From positions 3,720,001-3,784,000 of the forward strand of contig OZ241901.1 in NCBI GenBank assembly GCA_965202895.1: 64,000 bases of DNA, in the 5' to 3' direction. This stretch comes from JAJDXW01 sp965202895. GTDB taxonomy: Bacteria > Pseudomonadota > Gammaproteobacteria > HK1. The translations under genes were made by a program, and so were the position numbers. The first letter of the stretch is position 1, and each line of letters opens with the position of its first letter. The notes below the pieces were generated by a model that saw nothing but the letters and a program-made list of their open reading frames with translations, searched no databases and was not told the origin of the DNA. Shown piece by piece: positions 8,209 through 18,605 of the stretch.

Positions 8209-9846
8209 CTAACCCTCCTCCCGCAGCTCGACCCAGCGGATCTTTCCCGAGATGGTCTTGGGGAGGGCGGGACGGAACTCGATCTCGCGCGGGTACTTGT
8301 AAGGGGCGGTGAGCTGCTTTACGAAGTCCTGGATCTCCGTCACGAGATCCGGCGACGGGTCGTACCCCTCCGCGAGGACGACGTAGGCCTTCACGATCTC
8401 GCCGCGGAGCGCGTCCGGCCGGCCGACCACCGCGGACTCCGCCACCGCCGGGTGTTCGAGCAGTGCGCTCTCCACCTCGAACGGGCTGATCCGGTACCCG
8501 GCCGAGCCGATGACGTCGTCCGCGCGGCCTACGAACCAGAAGTAGCCGTCCTCGTCCCGGGTGGCGGTGTCGCCGGTGTAGTACCACCCGTGCCGGAAGG
8601 CCCGCGCGTTGATCTCGGGAGCGTCGACGTACCCGTCGAACAGTCCGGGGGGGCGGACCGCGCCGTCCGTCCGGACCGCGATGTGGCCGATCTCGCCCGG
8701 TGCGAGCCGTGCGCCGTCGTCATCGACCACGTCGACGTCGAAGCCCGGCACCGGCTTGCCCATGGAGCCGGGGCGAATGGGCAGGGCGGGGTAGTTCGCC
8801 AGAAGGTTGATCGACTCGGTCTGGCCGTAGCCGTCGCGGATGACGTTGCCGGTCGCCTCCTCCCAGATCTTGATGACCTCCGGGTTGAGCGGCTCGCCCG
8901 CCCCGAGCGAGTGGCGGAGGGAGCGGAGGTCGTACCCGCCGAGGTCCGTCTGCGCGAACATCCGGTAGGCGGTGGGCGGGGCGCAGAACGTGGTCACCCC
9001 GAGCCGGCCGATGAGCCGCAGGTGCAGATCGGGGTCGAAGCCGTCGGCGTCGTGGAGAACGATCGCGGCCCCCATCTGCCAGGGGGCGAAGAGGGCGCCC
9101 CACGCCGCCTTGGCCCACCCGGTATCGGAGAGCGTCCAGTGGACGTCGTCCTCGCGGAGGTCCATCCAGTAGCGGCCGGTCAGGAGATGGGCGAGGGCAT
9201 GGCCGTGATCGCGCGGGACCATCTTCGGCATGGAGGTCGTGCCGGAGGTGAAGTAGACGAGCAACGGCTCGCCGGCGCGGGTCGGGCGGTCGGGAACGAA
9301 GGTCTCCGAGGCCGCGTCCATCGCGTCGTCCAGTCCCGTCCAGCCCGGCCGGGGCGCGGAGCCGGCCGTCCGGGGCACGACGACGAGGCGTTCCAGGGAC
9401 GGGCAGGCGGCCCGGACCGCGTCCACCTTGGCCGCGTTGTCGTCGGTCACGATCGCGAAGCGGGCCCGCGCCGCGTTGATCCGGTACTCGACGTCCTTCG
9501 GGGTGAGCAGGTTGGTCGCGGGCATCGCGACGACCCCGGCCTTCGCGCACCCGATGATCACGTCGTACCAGGCCGGAATGCGCGCGATCATCACGCAGGC
9601 GAGGTCCCCGCGCCTCGCCCCGAGCTCGCGAAGGACGTTCGCGAGCCGGTTCGAGGAGCGGGAGAGATCGCCGAACGTGAGCCGGGTGACGGTCTCGCCG
9701 GGAGCATCGACCGCGACGCACGCGGTCTTGTCGGAGCGCTCGGCCCGGCGGTCGATGAGGTCGAACCCGAAGTTGTAGTGTTCCGGGGTCTCGAACCGCA
9801 CCCGCCGGCACGTGTCCTCGTAGTCCGTCATGTCCGGCAGGTACAT
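8209..9846 (-). CDS. Medium-chain acyl-CoA synthetase / AMP-dependent ligase
   Basis: 545 residues with the adenylate-forming-enzyme signatures. The P-loop Y-F-T-S-G-T-T-S-M-P-K is at about 198-208, D-G-Y-G-Q-T-E-S near 340, Y-T-G-D near 430 and the terminal catalytic lysine in P-K-T-I-S-G-K-I-R near 535. The enzyme activates a carboxylic acid to its acyl-CoA through an acyl-AMP. The overall sequence, including the W-T-L-S-D-T-G-W-A-K stretch, is of the acetyl-/medium-chain (ACSM) type. Substrate not determinable; a short or branched acid is likely. The start ATG at 9846 follows GAGGAGCGAG. It is divergent from an acyl-CoA dehydrogenase 94 bases away, suggesting a shared acyl-CoA catabolic role. 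Confidence 0.9.
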   Translation of the reverse strand: MYLPDMTDYEDTCRRVRFETPEHYNFGFDLIDRRAERSDKTACVAVDAPGETVTRLTFGDLSRSSNRLANVLRELGARRGDLACVMIARIPAWYDVIIGCAKAGVVAMPATNLLTPKDVEYRINAARARFAIVTDDNAAKVDAVRAACPSLERLVVVPRTAGSAPRPGWTGLDDAMDAASETFVPDRPTRAGEPLLVYFTSGTTSMPKMVPRDHGHALAHLLTGRYWMDLREDDVHWTLSDTGWAKAAWGALFAPWQMGAAIVLHDADGFDPDLHLRLIGRLGVTTFCAPPTAYRMFAQTDLGGYDLRSLRHSLGAGEPLNPEVIKIWEEATGNVIRDGYGQTESINLLANYPALPIRPGSMGKPVPGFDVDVVDDDGARLAPGEIGHIAVRTDGAVRPPGLFDGYVDAPEINARAFRHGWYYTGDTATRDEDGYFWFVGRADDVIGSAGYRISPFEVESALLEHPAVAESAVVGRPDALRGEIVKAYVVLAEGYDPSPDLVTEIQDFVKQLTAPYKYPREIEFRPALPKTISGKIRWVELREEG

Positions 9847-9939
9847 GGACTCGCTCCTCGGGCTTCCCGGCCCGTGGTTGGACCGCGCCCGGCCAGCATA
9901 TAGCATTCGGTCCGGACACGGGCAGACCGGGGAGCCTCG

Positions 9940-11073
9940 ATGCTGCTGACCGAGGAGCAGCGGGCGGTGCGGGACACCGCGCGGGCGTTCGCCGCGGCCG
10001 AGGTCGCGCCGTTCGCCGCCGCATGGGAACGCGACGGGGGCGCGCCGCGCGACCTCTACCGGCGCATGGGCGAGATCGGGCTGATGGGGGTCTGCGTTCC
10101 GTCCGAGCACGGCGGCGCGGGTGCCGATTTCGTCTCCTACGTGCTTGCGATGGAGGAGGTCGCGGCCGCCGACTGCGGGGTGGCGAACGTGATGGCGGCG
10201 AACAACTCCCCGGTCGCGGCCGCCGTCGCGAGGCACGGGACGGCGGGCCAGAAGGAGGGCTGGCTCCCGAAGCTCGCGCGCGGGGAGGCCATCGGGGCCA
10301 TCGCGCTGACCGAGCCCCACGCCGGCTCGGATGCGGCCGCGATCCGCACCCGCGCGCGCCGGCGGGCGGGCGGGGGCGGATGGATCATCGACGGCAGCAA
10401 GTCGTTCATCACCGCGGGCGCGACCGCGGACGTGGCGATGATCGTCGCGGTGACCGATCCGGCGGCGGGCAAGCGGGGCATCACCTGCTTCCTGTGCCCG
10501 ACCGCCCGCCCCGGCTACCGGGTGTTGCGGAAGGAATCGAAGCTCGGCCACCGCACCAACGACACCTGCCAGATCGCCCTCGACGGGTTGGAGGCGGGGG
10601 ACGAAGACGTGCTCGGAGCGCCCGGAGCCGGGCTCGGGATCGCCCTCGGCCACCTCTCGGCGGGGCGCATCGCGGTGGCCGCCCAGGCGGTGGGCGTGGC
10701 CCGGGCCGCCCTCGAGGCGGCGCGCGACTACGCGCACGAGCGCGAAGCGTTCGGGAAGCCCATCGTGGAGCACCAGGCGGTCGCGTTCCGGCTCGCCGAG
10801 ATGGCGACCGAGGTCGAGGCGGCGCGCCAGACGTACCTCCATGCGGCGGCCCTCGAGGCGGCGGGAGAGAGCTCCATCCGCGAGGCTTCCATGGCCAAGC
10901 TCTTCGCGTCGGAGATGGCCGAGAGGGTGTGCTCGGGCGCGATCCAGATCCACGGCGGATACGGCTATCTCAGCGACTTCCCGGTCGAGAAGCTCTACCG
11001 CGACGCGCGGGTGCTCCAGATCTACGAGGGGACGAGCGAAGTCCAGAAGATCGTGATCGGGCGGATGCTGTAG
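9940..11073 (+). CDS. Acyl-CoA dehydrogenase
   Basis: 377 residues, the normal length for the family. N-terminal helical domain; FAD/substrate motif A-L-T-E-P-H-A-G-S-D near residue 125; G-S-K-S-F-I-T near 152; C-terminal Q-I-H-G-G-Y-G-Y and the catalytic-base region Q-I-Y-E-G-T-S-E-V-Q-K near 360. It introduces a trans-2,3 double bond into an acyl-CoA using FAD and passes electrons to ETF. The sequence resembles the short/branched-chain group (isovaleryl-, butyryl-type). ATG at 9940 with GGGGAG upstream. It is probably expressed with or opposite to the divergent acyl-CoA synthetase. The 240 bp after it are very GC-rich with no visible gene. Confidence 0.92.
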   Translation: MLLTEEQRAVRDTARAFAAAEVAPFAAAWERDGGAPRDLYRRMGEIGLMGVCVPSEHGGAGADFVSYVLAMEEVAAADCGVANVMAANNSPVAAAVARHGTAGQKEGWLPKLARGEAIGAIALTEPHAGSDAAAIRTRARRRAGGGGWIIDGSKSFITAGATADVAMIVAVTDPAAGKRGITCFLCPTARPGYRVLRKESKLGHRTNDTCQIALDGLEAGDEDVLGAPGAGLGIALGHLSAGRIAVAAQAVGVARAALEAARDYAHEREAFGKPIVEHQAVAFRLAEMATEVEAARQTYLHAAALEAAGESSIREASMAKLFASEMAERVCSGAIQIHGGYGYLSDFPVEKLYRDARVLQIYEGTSEVQKIVIGRML

Positions 11074-11313
11074 CGCCCGGCCCGGCTGGCCCCGGGCGCC
11101 GGGCGGGAGGGGAGGGGGCCGCCCCGGGGCGCTCCCCCGGCTCGCACGGGACCGGCGGCGTCGAGTCTCGCTCGCGGTCGCCGCCCGCCGCCTCCTCCCC
11201 GCGAGGAGGGAGAGGCGGTCGCCGGGGAGGCGGCCGGCCGGGAACGGGGTTCGAGGAGCGGGGCGGGGGCGGAGAACGAGAATGGTCCAGGGCGTTCAGC
11301 CAGGGGAGAAGCG

Positions 11314-12804
11314 ATGAGGTACGACATGGTGATCCGGGGCGGCACGGTGGTGACCGCCGCCGACGCAGCCCGCTGCGACGTGGGCATCCGGGGCGGGCGG
11401 ATCGCCGCTCTCGGCGAGGACCTCGCCGGATCGGTCGCGGACGGCGGGCGGGTCGTCGATGCGTCCGGCAAGCTCGTGCTGCCGGGCGGGATCGACAGCC
11501 ACTGCCACATCGAGCAGCTCTCCGCCTCCGGCTTCATGACCGCGGACGACTTCCGGAGCGCCACCGTCTCGGCCGCGTTCGGGGGGACCACGACGGTCAT
11601 CCCCTTCGCCGCCCAGCACCGGGGGCAGTCGCTCCGCGAGGTCGTGGAGGACTACCACGCGAGGGCCGGGCCCAAGGCGGTCATCGACTACGCCTTCCAC
11701 CTCATCATCTCCGACGCCAACCCCCGGGTGCTCGGGCAGGAGCTGCCGGGGCTCATCCGGGACGGGTACACGTCGTTCAAGGTCTACATGACCTACGAGC
11801 TGCTCCGGCTCGACGACTACGCCCTCCTCGAGGTGCTGGCCGTCGCGCGCCGCGAGGGGGCGATGGTGATGGTCCACGCCGAGAACTACGAGATGATCCG
11901 GTGGCTCACCGACCGGCTCCTCGAGGCGGGCGCCTACCAGGCGAAGTACCACGCGATCTCCCATGCCGCGCTCGCGGAGGGCGAGGCGACCGGGCGGGTC
12001 ATCGCGCTCTCGGAGCTGATGGACGTGCCGATCCTCGTGGTGCACGTGTCGACCGAGCGGGCCGCCGCGGCCATCCGCGGCGCCCGCGACCGGGGCCTCC
12101 GGATATACGGCGAGACCTGCCCCCAGTACTTCTTCCTCACCGCGGACGACCTCGATCTCCCGGGGGCGGAAGGGACGAAGTTCTGTTGCAGCCCGCCGCC
12201 CCGCGACGAAGCGGACCACGAGGCGATGTGGCGGGGGGTCGTGAACGACACCTTCCAGGTCGTCTCCTCCGACCACGCCCCCTACCGCTTCGACTCGACG
12301 GGCAAGCTCGCCCACGGAACGGACCCGGACTTCAAGCACGTGGCCAACGGGATCCCCGGCATCGAGGTCCGGCTGCCGCTCCTCTTCAGCGAAGGGGTCG
12401 GCGCGGGCCGGATCGACCTCCAGCGCTTCGTCGAGCTCTCGTCCACGAACGCGGCCCGGCTCTACGGCCTCGAGGACCGCAAGGGGAGCATCAAGGTCGG
12501 GGCCGACGCGGACCTCGCGATCTGGGACCCGGACCTCGAGGTCACCATCACCATCGACATGCTCCACGACAACATGGACTACACCCCGTACGAGGGCCGC
12601 AAGGTGAAGGGCTGGCCGATCTTCGTGACGAGTCGCGGCCGGGTGGTGGTGGAGGACGGCGAGCTCGGGGTGGAGCCGGGGAGCGGCGAGTTCCTGCCCT
12701 GCAATCTCCCGCGGCTCGCCGAGCCCCTTGGAAGAAGCGTGCGCGAGATGGATCCCGGGCGCAACTTCGGGGCGCGGCTGATGCCCGGCCGCGAGACGCC
12801 CTGA
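11314..12804 (+). CDS. Dihydropyrimidinase / D-hydantoinase
   Basis: 496 residues of the cyclic amidohydrolase superfamily. The binuclear metal site is visible: His63 and His65 in D-S-H-C-H, carboxylatable Lys156 in T-S-F-K-V-Y-M-T-Y, His188 in V-M-V-H-A-E-N, His244 in V-V-H-V-S-T, and Asp320 in S-S-D-H-A-P-Y. It hydrolyses dihydropyrimidines (dihydrouracil) or 5-substituted hydantoins to N-carbamoyl amino acids. The gene immediately downstream, 31 bases on, encodes a carbamoylase that would take the product. RBS GGGGAG before the ATG. Whether the natural role is pyrimidine breakdown or hydantoin use is open. No dihydropyrimidine dehydrogenase (PreA/PreT) gene is nearby, which leaves the first pyrimidine step unexplained here. 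Confidence 0.9.
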   Translation: MRYDMVIRGGTVVTAADAARCDVGIRGGRIAALGEDLAGSVADGGRVVDASGKLVLPGGIDSHCHIEQLSASGFMTADDFRSATVSAAFGGTTTVIPFAAQHRGQSLREVVEDYHARAGPKAVIDYAFHLIISDANPRVLGQELPGLIRDGYTSFKVYMTYELLRLDDYALLEVLAVARREGAMVMVHAENYEMIRWLTDRLLEAGAYQAKYHAISHAALAEGEATGRVIALSELMDVPILVVHVSTERAAAAIRGARDRGLRIYGETCPQYFFLTADDLDLPGAEGTKFCCSPPPRDEADHEAMWRGVVNDTFQVVSSDHAPYRFDSTGKLAHGTDPDFKHVANGIPGIEVRLPLLFSEGVGAGRIDLQRFVELSSTNAARLYGLEDRKGSIKVGADADLAIWDPDLEVTITIDMLHDNMDYTPYEGRKVKGWPIFVTSRGRVVVEDGELGVEPGSGEFLPCNLPRLAEPLGRSVREMDPGRNFGARLMPGRETP

Positions 12805-12835
12805 ACGGGCGAAGACACGCAGAGAGGTCACGAGG

Positions 12836-13771
12836 ATGGCGCGAAAGCTCAAGGTGGCGGCGGCCCAGCTCGGGCCGATTCACCTCGCCGATACCCGCGA
12901 GCGGGTGGTGGCGAGGCTCATCGCGCTCCTGCGCGAGGCGGCGGCGGGCGGATGCCGGCTCGTGGTGTATCCGGAGCTTGCCCTCACCACCTTCTTTCCC
13001 CGCTACTGGTACGAAGACCTCGCCGAAGCGGACCGCTTCTTCGAGCGGGAGATGCCGGGCGAGGCCACCCGGCCCCTGTTCGAGGAGGCGAGGCGCCTCG
13101 GCGTCGGCTTCCATCTCGGGTATGCCGAGCTGGTGGAGGAGGAGGGGAGGACGCGAAGGTTCAATACCGCCATCCTCGTCGGCCCGGACGGAGGGATCGT
13201 CGGCAAGTACCGGAAGATCCACCTTCCGGGGCATGCGGACCACCGGCCGAACCTCCCCTTCCAGCACCTCGAGAAGCGCTACTTCGAGGTGGGCGACCTC
13301 GGATTCCCGGTGTGGCGGGCGTTCGGCGGGATCGTGGGAATGGCGATCTGCAACGATCGCCGCTGGCCGGAGACGTTCCGGGTGATGGGGCTCCAGGGCG
13401 TCGAGATGGTGCTCATCGGCTACAACACCCCGACGTACAACATCTACCATCCGGAGGCGCCCCACCTCCGCACCCTGCACAACGACCTCTCGCTCCAGTC
13501 CGGCGCCTACCAGAACGGAACCTGGGTCGTGGGGGTCGCGAAGGGCGGGGCGGAGGACGGGCACGAGCTCATCGCCGGCTCGATCATCGCGGCCCCCACC
13601 GGCGAGATCGTCGCCCGCGCCCTCACCCTGGAGGACGAGGTCGTCGCCTTCGACTGCGACCTCGAGCTCGGCGCCTACATCAAGGGCTCGGTGTTCGCCT
13701 TCGATCGGCACCGCCGTCCGGAGCACTACCGCCGCATCGTCGAGCAGGCCGGGGTGCGGATCGAGGTCTAG
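12836..13771 (+). CDS. N-carbamoyl-D-amino-acid amidohydrolase (nitrilase superfamily)
   Basis: 311 residues, nitrilase fold. The Glu-Lys-Cys triad is at Glu47 (V-Y-P-E-L-A), Lys127 (K-Y-R-K-I-H) and Cys172 (A-I-C-N-D-R-R-W-P-E), the same positions as in the characterised Agrobacterium D-carbamoylase. The segment V-M-G-L-Q-G-V-E-M-V and G-Y-N-T-P-T-Y-N after the Cys is also characteristic of that subfamily. It hydrolyses N-carbamoyl-D-amino acids to the D-amino acid, ammonia and CO2. It is paired with the upstream dihydropyrimidinase/hydantoinase, and no racemase gene is adjacent. The similarity to D-carbamoylases is stronger than to beta-ureidopropionases by eye, but the latter activity is not excluded. 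Confidence 0.88.
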   Translation: MARKLKVAAAQLGPIHLADTRERVVARLIALLREAAAGGCRLVVYPELALTTFFPRYWYEDLAEADRFFEREMPGEATRPLFEEARRLGVGFHLGYAELVEEEGRTRRFNTAILVGPDGGIVGKYRKIHLPGHADHRPNLPFQHLEKRYFEVGDLGFPVWRAFGGIVGMAICNDRRWPETFRVMGLQGVEMVLIGYNTPTYNIYHPEAPHLRTLHNDLSLQSGAYQNGTWVVGVAKGGAEDGHELIAGSIIAAPTGEIVARALTLEDEVVAFDCDLELGAYIKGSVFAFDRHRRPEHYRRIVEQAGVRIEV

Positions 13772-13880
13772 AAGACGTCGCGGATCGACCGGCCCCGGCC
13801 CCGGCGCACGCGGGTACGGCGCCGCGCATCCTCGACCTCCGGGCCGCTTCCGGCTCTCCGGCCGGCGCATGGGCGCGCGT

Positions 13881-14046
13881 CAGGGTGGCTTCATTCCGCG
13901 TCGGGGTGCGCGCGCCGGACGTGTCTCGAAGAAGAATTCGGATGATGCCAGTCTGAAAATGCGAACTCGACGATTCATGCGGTCCGGATCAGCACGCGGC
14001 GGCGGCGCCCCGAGCCGGACACCGGCAGGATGAGATGACCTTGGGG
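13881..14046. repeat. MITE-like repeat C, copy 1 (about 166 bp, degenerate ends)
   Basis: An inverted partner of 18442-18605. The shared core includes GTGTCTCGAAGAAGAATTCG, GATGATG, TCTGAAAATGCGAA and CGACGATTCAT, and both copies end in CCGGACACCGGCAG. It lies in the 347-bp gap between the carbamoylase and pyrG (13772-14118), which otherwise holds nothing recognisable before the pyrG ribosome-binding region. Confidence 0.8.
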
Positions 14047-14118
14047 AGCGCGCGTGCGCGTGCGTTGAGCGGCCCGGTCTGCTAAGCTGAAGTCCCATCC
14101 GCAGGGGATGGGATCGGC

Positions 14119-15888
14119 ATGACGCGATACGTCTTCATCACGGGCGGCGTCGTCTCTTCGCTCGGCAAGGGAATCGCCTCCTCCTCTCTCGGCGCGATCC
14201 TCGAAGCCCACGGCCTCGGCGTCACCCTCGTCAAGCTCGATCCCTACATCAACGTCGATCCGGGCACCATGAACCCGTTCGAGCACGGGGAGGTGTACGT
14301 GACCCGTGACGGGGCGGAGACCGACCTCGACCTCGGGCACTACGAGCGCTTCGTGCGCACGCCGATGGGCCGGAACAACAACTTCACCACCGGCCAGATC
14401 TACGAGAAGGTGATCCGGCGCGAGCGCCAGGGAGGGTACCTCGGCAGCACCGTCCAGGTGATCCCGCACATCACGGACGAGATCAGGGCCCGCATCGAAT
14501 CGAGCGCGAAGGGGTCGGAGGTCGCCCTGGTGGAGATCGGCGGCACGGTGGGGGACATCGAATCGCAGCCGTTCCTCGAGGCGATCCGCCAGATGGCCCT
14601 CGACCTCGGTCGCACCCGGACCCTTTTCATCCACCTCACCCTCGTGCCCTACATCGCCACCTCCGGGGAGATCAAGACCAAGCCCACCCAGCATTCGGTG
14701 AAGGAGCTCCGGTCCATCGGGATCCAGCCCGATCTCCTGCTGTGCCGCACCGACCGCCCCCTGCCCGACCGGGAGCGGCGCAAGATCGCCCTCTTCACCA
14801 ACGTGGAGCCGCGCGCGGTGATCTCGGCCCCGGACGTGGACACCATCTACCGCCTGCCGAGGCTCCTCCATGAACAGGGGGTCGACGCGGTGGTCATGGA
14901 GCGGCTGGGGCTCGACGCGGGCCGGTGCGCCATCGACCTCTCGGAGTGGGACGAGGTGGTGGCGGGGCTCGACCATGCGGAGGGGGAGGTGGTCGTGGGG
15001 ATGGTGGGCAAGTACGTCCACCTCGCGGACTCCTACAAGTCCCTCAACGAGGCGCTGATCCACGCCGGGATCGCCGCTCGTACCGGGGTCCGGGTGGAGC
15101 TCATCGACGCGGAGGAGATCGAGCGCCGCGGGTTCGCGGCGCTCGAACGGGTGGACTGCGTGCTCGCGCCGGGCGGCTTCGGAGCGCGCGGCGTGGAGGG
15201 CAAGATCCTGGCCGCGCGCTTCGCCCGCGAGCGCGGGACGCCCTTCCTCGGCATCTGCCTCGGCATGCAGGCCGCGGTCATCGAGTATGCCCGCAACGCC
15301 GCGGCGCTCACCGGCGCCAACAGCACGGAGTTCGATCCCGGCTCGCCGCATCCGGTGATCGCCCTCCTCACCGAGTGGGTCGAGGGGGACGGGCGGGTGC
15401 AGCGCCGCGAGGACGGCGGAGACCTCGGCGGCACCATGCGCCTCGGCGGGCAGGAGGCGGTCCTCGCGGAGGGCACCCGCGCGTACGAGGCTTACGGCAA
15501 GCCGGTCATCGAGGAGCGGCACCGGCATCGTTACGAGTTCAACAACCGCTATCTCGAAAGGCTGCGGGAAGCGGGGCTCGTCATCTCGGCGACCACCGCC
15601 GAGGGCGGGCTCGTGGAGATGGTGGAGCTGTCGGACCACCCCTGGTACGTGGGCTGCCAGTTTCATCCCGAGTTCACGTCCACCGCCCGTGACGGGCATC
15701 CCCTGTTCGAGGCGTTCGTGCATGCCGCCATCCGTCATCGCGACCTGCGCCTCGGGGCCGGAGCCGGTGCGTCGCCCGATCCGGGCGGCCGCGCCTCCGC
15801 CCCCGCGAACGGGAACGGTGCGCGCGACGGTGCGGCGGCCCCCGTCGCCGGCCGTGCGGGTCTCACCCATTCCGTCCACTGGCCATGA
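14119..15888 (+). CDS. pyrG: CTP synthase
   Basis: 589 residues. The N-terminal synthetase domain starts with the hallmark Y-V-F-I-T-G-G-V-V-S-S-L-G-K-G and has K-L-D-P-Y-I-N-V-D-P-G-T-M. The class I glutamine amidotransferase domain has Cys380 in G-I-C-L-G-M-Q and His516/Glu518 in Q-F-H-P-E-F. It makes CTP from UTP, ATP and glutamine. The family is usually about 545 residues; here some 45 extra C-terminal residues (G-A-G-A-G-A-S-P-D-P-G-G and on) form a low-complexity tail not needed for catalysis. ATG at 14119 after AGGGGATGGG. First gene of a core block with kdsA, eno and ftsB. Confidence 0.97.
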   Translation: MTRYVFITGGVVSSLGKGIASSSLGAILEAHGLGVTLVKLDPYINVDPGTMNPFEHGEVYVTRDGAETDLDLGHYERFVRTPMGRNNNFTTGQIYEKVIRRERQGGYLGSTVQVIPHITDEIRARIESSAKGSEVALVEIGGTVGDIESQPFLEAIRQMALDLGRTRTLFIHLTLVPYIATSGEIKTKPTQHSVKELRSIGIQPDLLLCRTDRPLPDRERRKIALFTNVEPRAVISAPDVDTIYRLPRLLHEQGVDAVVMERLGLDAGRCAIDLSEWDEVVAGLDHAEGEVVVGMVGKYVHLADSYKSLNEALIHAGIAARTGVRVELIDAEEIERRGFAALERVDCVLAPGGFGARGVEGKILAARFARERGTPFLGICLGMQAAVIEYARNAAALTGANSTEFDPGSPHPVIALLTEWVEGDGRVQRREDGGDLGGTMRLGGQEAVLAEGTRAYEAYGKPVIEERHRHRYEFNNRYLERLREAGLVISATTAEGGLVEMVELSDHPWYVGCQFHPEFTSTARDGHPLFEAFVHAAIRHRDLRLGAGAGASPDPGGRASAPANGNGARDGAAAPVAGRAGLTHSVHWP

Positions 15889-15940
15889 CCGCCCGCGGGC
15901 CCGCCGCCGCCGATGCCACCCGCCCGGGACGCCCTCGCCG

Positions 15941-16794
15941 ATGAACCTCTGCGGCTTCGAGGCGGGTCCCGACCGTCCCCTGTTCCTGATCGCGGGCCCC
16001 TGTGTCATCGAATCGGAGCGGATGGCCCTCGAAACGGCGGAAGCGCTGCGCGCCGTCGCCGGCCGGCTCGGCATCGCGTTCATCTACAAGTCCTCTTTCG
16101 ACAAGGCGAACCGGACCTCCGAAACGAGCTTCCGCGGCCCCGGCCTCGCCGAGGGGCTCCGGATCCTGGAGCGGGTTCGCAACGAGGTGGGGGCCCCGGT
16201 CCTGACCGACGTGCACGAGGACACCCCGGTGGACGAGGTCGCGTGCGTGGTGGACGTGCTCCAGACCCCGGCCTTCCTCTGCCGGCAGACCGACTTCATC
16301 CGGCGGGTGGCGGCGGCCGGCCGGCCGGTCAACATCAAGAAGGGACAGTTCCTCGCCCCGTGGGACATGGCCCACGTGGTCGAGAAGGCGCGGTCGGCCG
16401 GCAATGAACGGATCCTGGTGTGCGAGCGGGGCGTGTCGTTCGGCTACAACTACCTGGTCTCCGACATGCGCTCGCTCGCGGTGCTGCGTGAGACCGGGTG
16501 CCCCGTCGTGTTCGACGCCACCCACTCGGTGCAGATGCCGGGAGGGATGGGGGCCGCGTCCGGCGGGCAGCGCGAGTTCGTTCCGGTGCTCGCGCGCGCC
16601 GCGGTGGGGGCGGGGGTCTCGGGCCTCTTCATGGAGACCCACCCGGACCCGGACCGGGCGTTGAGCGACGGCCCGAACGCGGTGCCGCTCGACGAGATGG
16701 AGCCTCTGCTGGAAGACCTGGTCGCGATCGACCGGGTGGTCAAGCCGGCCCGGATGGAGGCGGGGACGGACGCGGAAGCCGGAGCCGCGGCGCG

Positions 16795-16798
<4 letters not shown>
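15941..16798 (+). CDS. kdsA: 3-deoxy-8-phosphooctulonate (Kdo-8-P) synthase
   Basis: 285 residues, family length. Motifs: L-I-A-G-P-C-V-I-E-S near residue 15, Y-K-S-S-F-D-K-A-N-R near 50, T-D-V-H-E near 90, C-R-Q-T-D-F near 115, N-I-K-K-G-Q-F near 132 and D-A-T-H-S-V-Q near 200. Condenses phosphoenolpyruvate with arabinose-5-phosphate to make the Kdo precursor for lipopolysaccharide. The ATG at 15941 is chosen because conserved sequence starts directly after it. Its TGA overlaps the eno start codon (ATGA), so the two are translationally coupled; enolase supplies the PEP that KdsA uses. Confidence 0.97.
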
Positions 16799-18120
<1,322 letters not shown>

Positions 18121-18125
18121 AGCGG

Positions 18126-18422
18126 ATGCGGCGCCGGGCCCGCCTGCGGGTCCTGGCGGGGCTGCTTCTCGCCGCCGCCTTCGCCGGTCTCCAGTACCGC
18201 CTGTGGTTCGGGGACGGGAGCGTCTCGGAGGTCATGGACCTCCGGGCGGCGATCGGCGCGCAGCGGGAGGAGAACGGGCGGCTGTACGCCAGGAACCGCG
18301 AGCTCGAGGCGGAGGTGATCGATCTCAAGAGCGGCCTCGAGTCCATCGAGTACCGGGCGCGGCGCGACCTCGGCATGACCCGCGAGGACGAGACTTTCTA
18401 CCAGATCGTCGATCGGCGATGA
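18126..18422 (+). CDS. ftsB: Cell division protein FtsB
   Basis: 98 residues. A short basic cytoplasmic start, one transmembrane helix (about residues 8-23), then a periplasmic coiled coil (about 35-75, heptad-rich L-R-A-A-I-G-A-Q-R-E-E-N) and the typical tail with I-E-Y-R-A-R-R-D-L-G-M-T-R-E-D-E-T-F-Y-Q. FtsB bridges FtsL and FtsQ in the divisome. The ATG at 18126 is the usual family start. An in-frame ATG at 18072 would add 18 residues inside the eno end and is less likely. It was recognised from its position after eno and its domain layout. Confidence 0.93.
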   Translation: MRRRARLRVLAGLLLAAAFAGLQYRLWFGDGSVSEVMDLRAAIGAQREENGRLYARNRELEAEVIDLKSGLESIEYRARRDLGMTREDETFYQIVDRR

Positions 18423-18441
18423 CGCGGGGCACGGGCCCGGT

Positions 18442-18605
18442 CCCGGGGCCGTTTCACGCTGCCGGTGTCCGGGTCGGGGGCTGCCGTCGCGTCCCGGTCC
18501 GCATCGTATGAATCGTCGAATTCGCATTTTCAGACCACCATCATCCGAATTCTTCTTCGAGACACATCCGGCGCGCCCCCCGATGCAGCGTGAAACGACC
18601 CTGGG
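18442..18605. repeat. MITE-like repeat C, copy 2 (164 bp, 21-bp terminal inverted repeats)
   Basis: Left end 18442-18462 and right end 18585-18605 are inverted copies (19 of 21 positions; core CGTTTCACGCTGC). The interior is the inverted partner of 13881-14046. It fills the whole ftsB-ispD gap and overlaps the first codons of ispD. The terminal TTTCACGC resembles the ends of repeat B at 8039 and 39162, so the families may share a mobilising enzyme. Confidence 0.85.

Noticed and set aside
11074..11313. Small gene or RNA between the acyl-CoA dehydrogenase and dihydropyrimidinase
   Set aside because: Extremely GC-rich with several weak palindromes but no start signal, conserved motif or known RNA feature.
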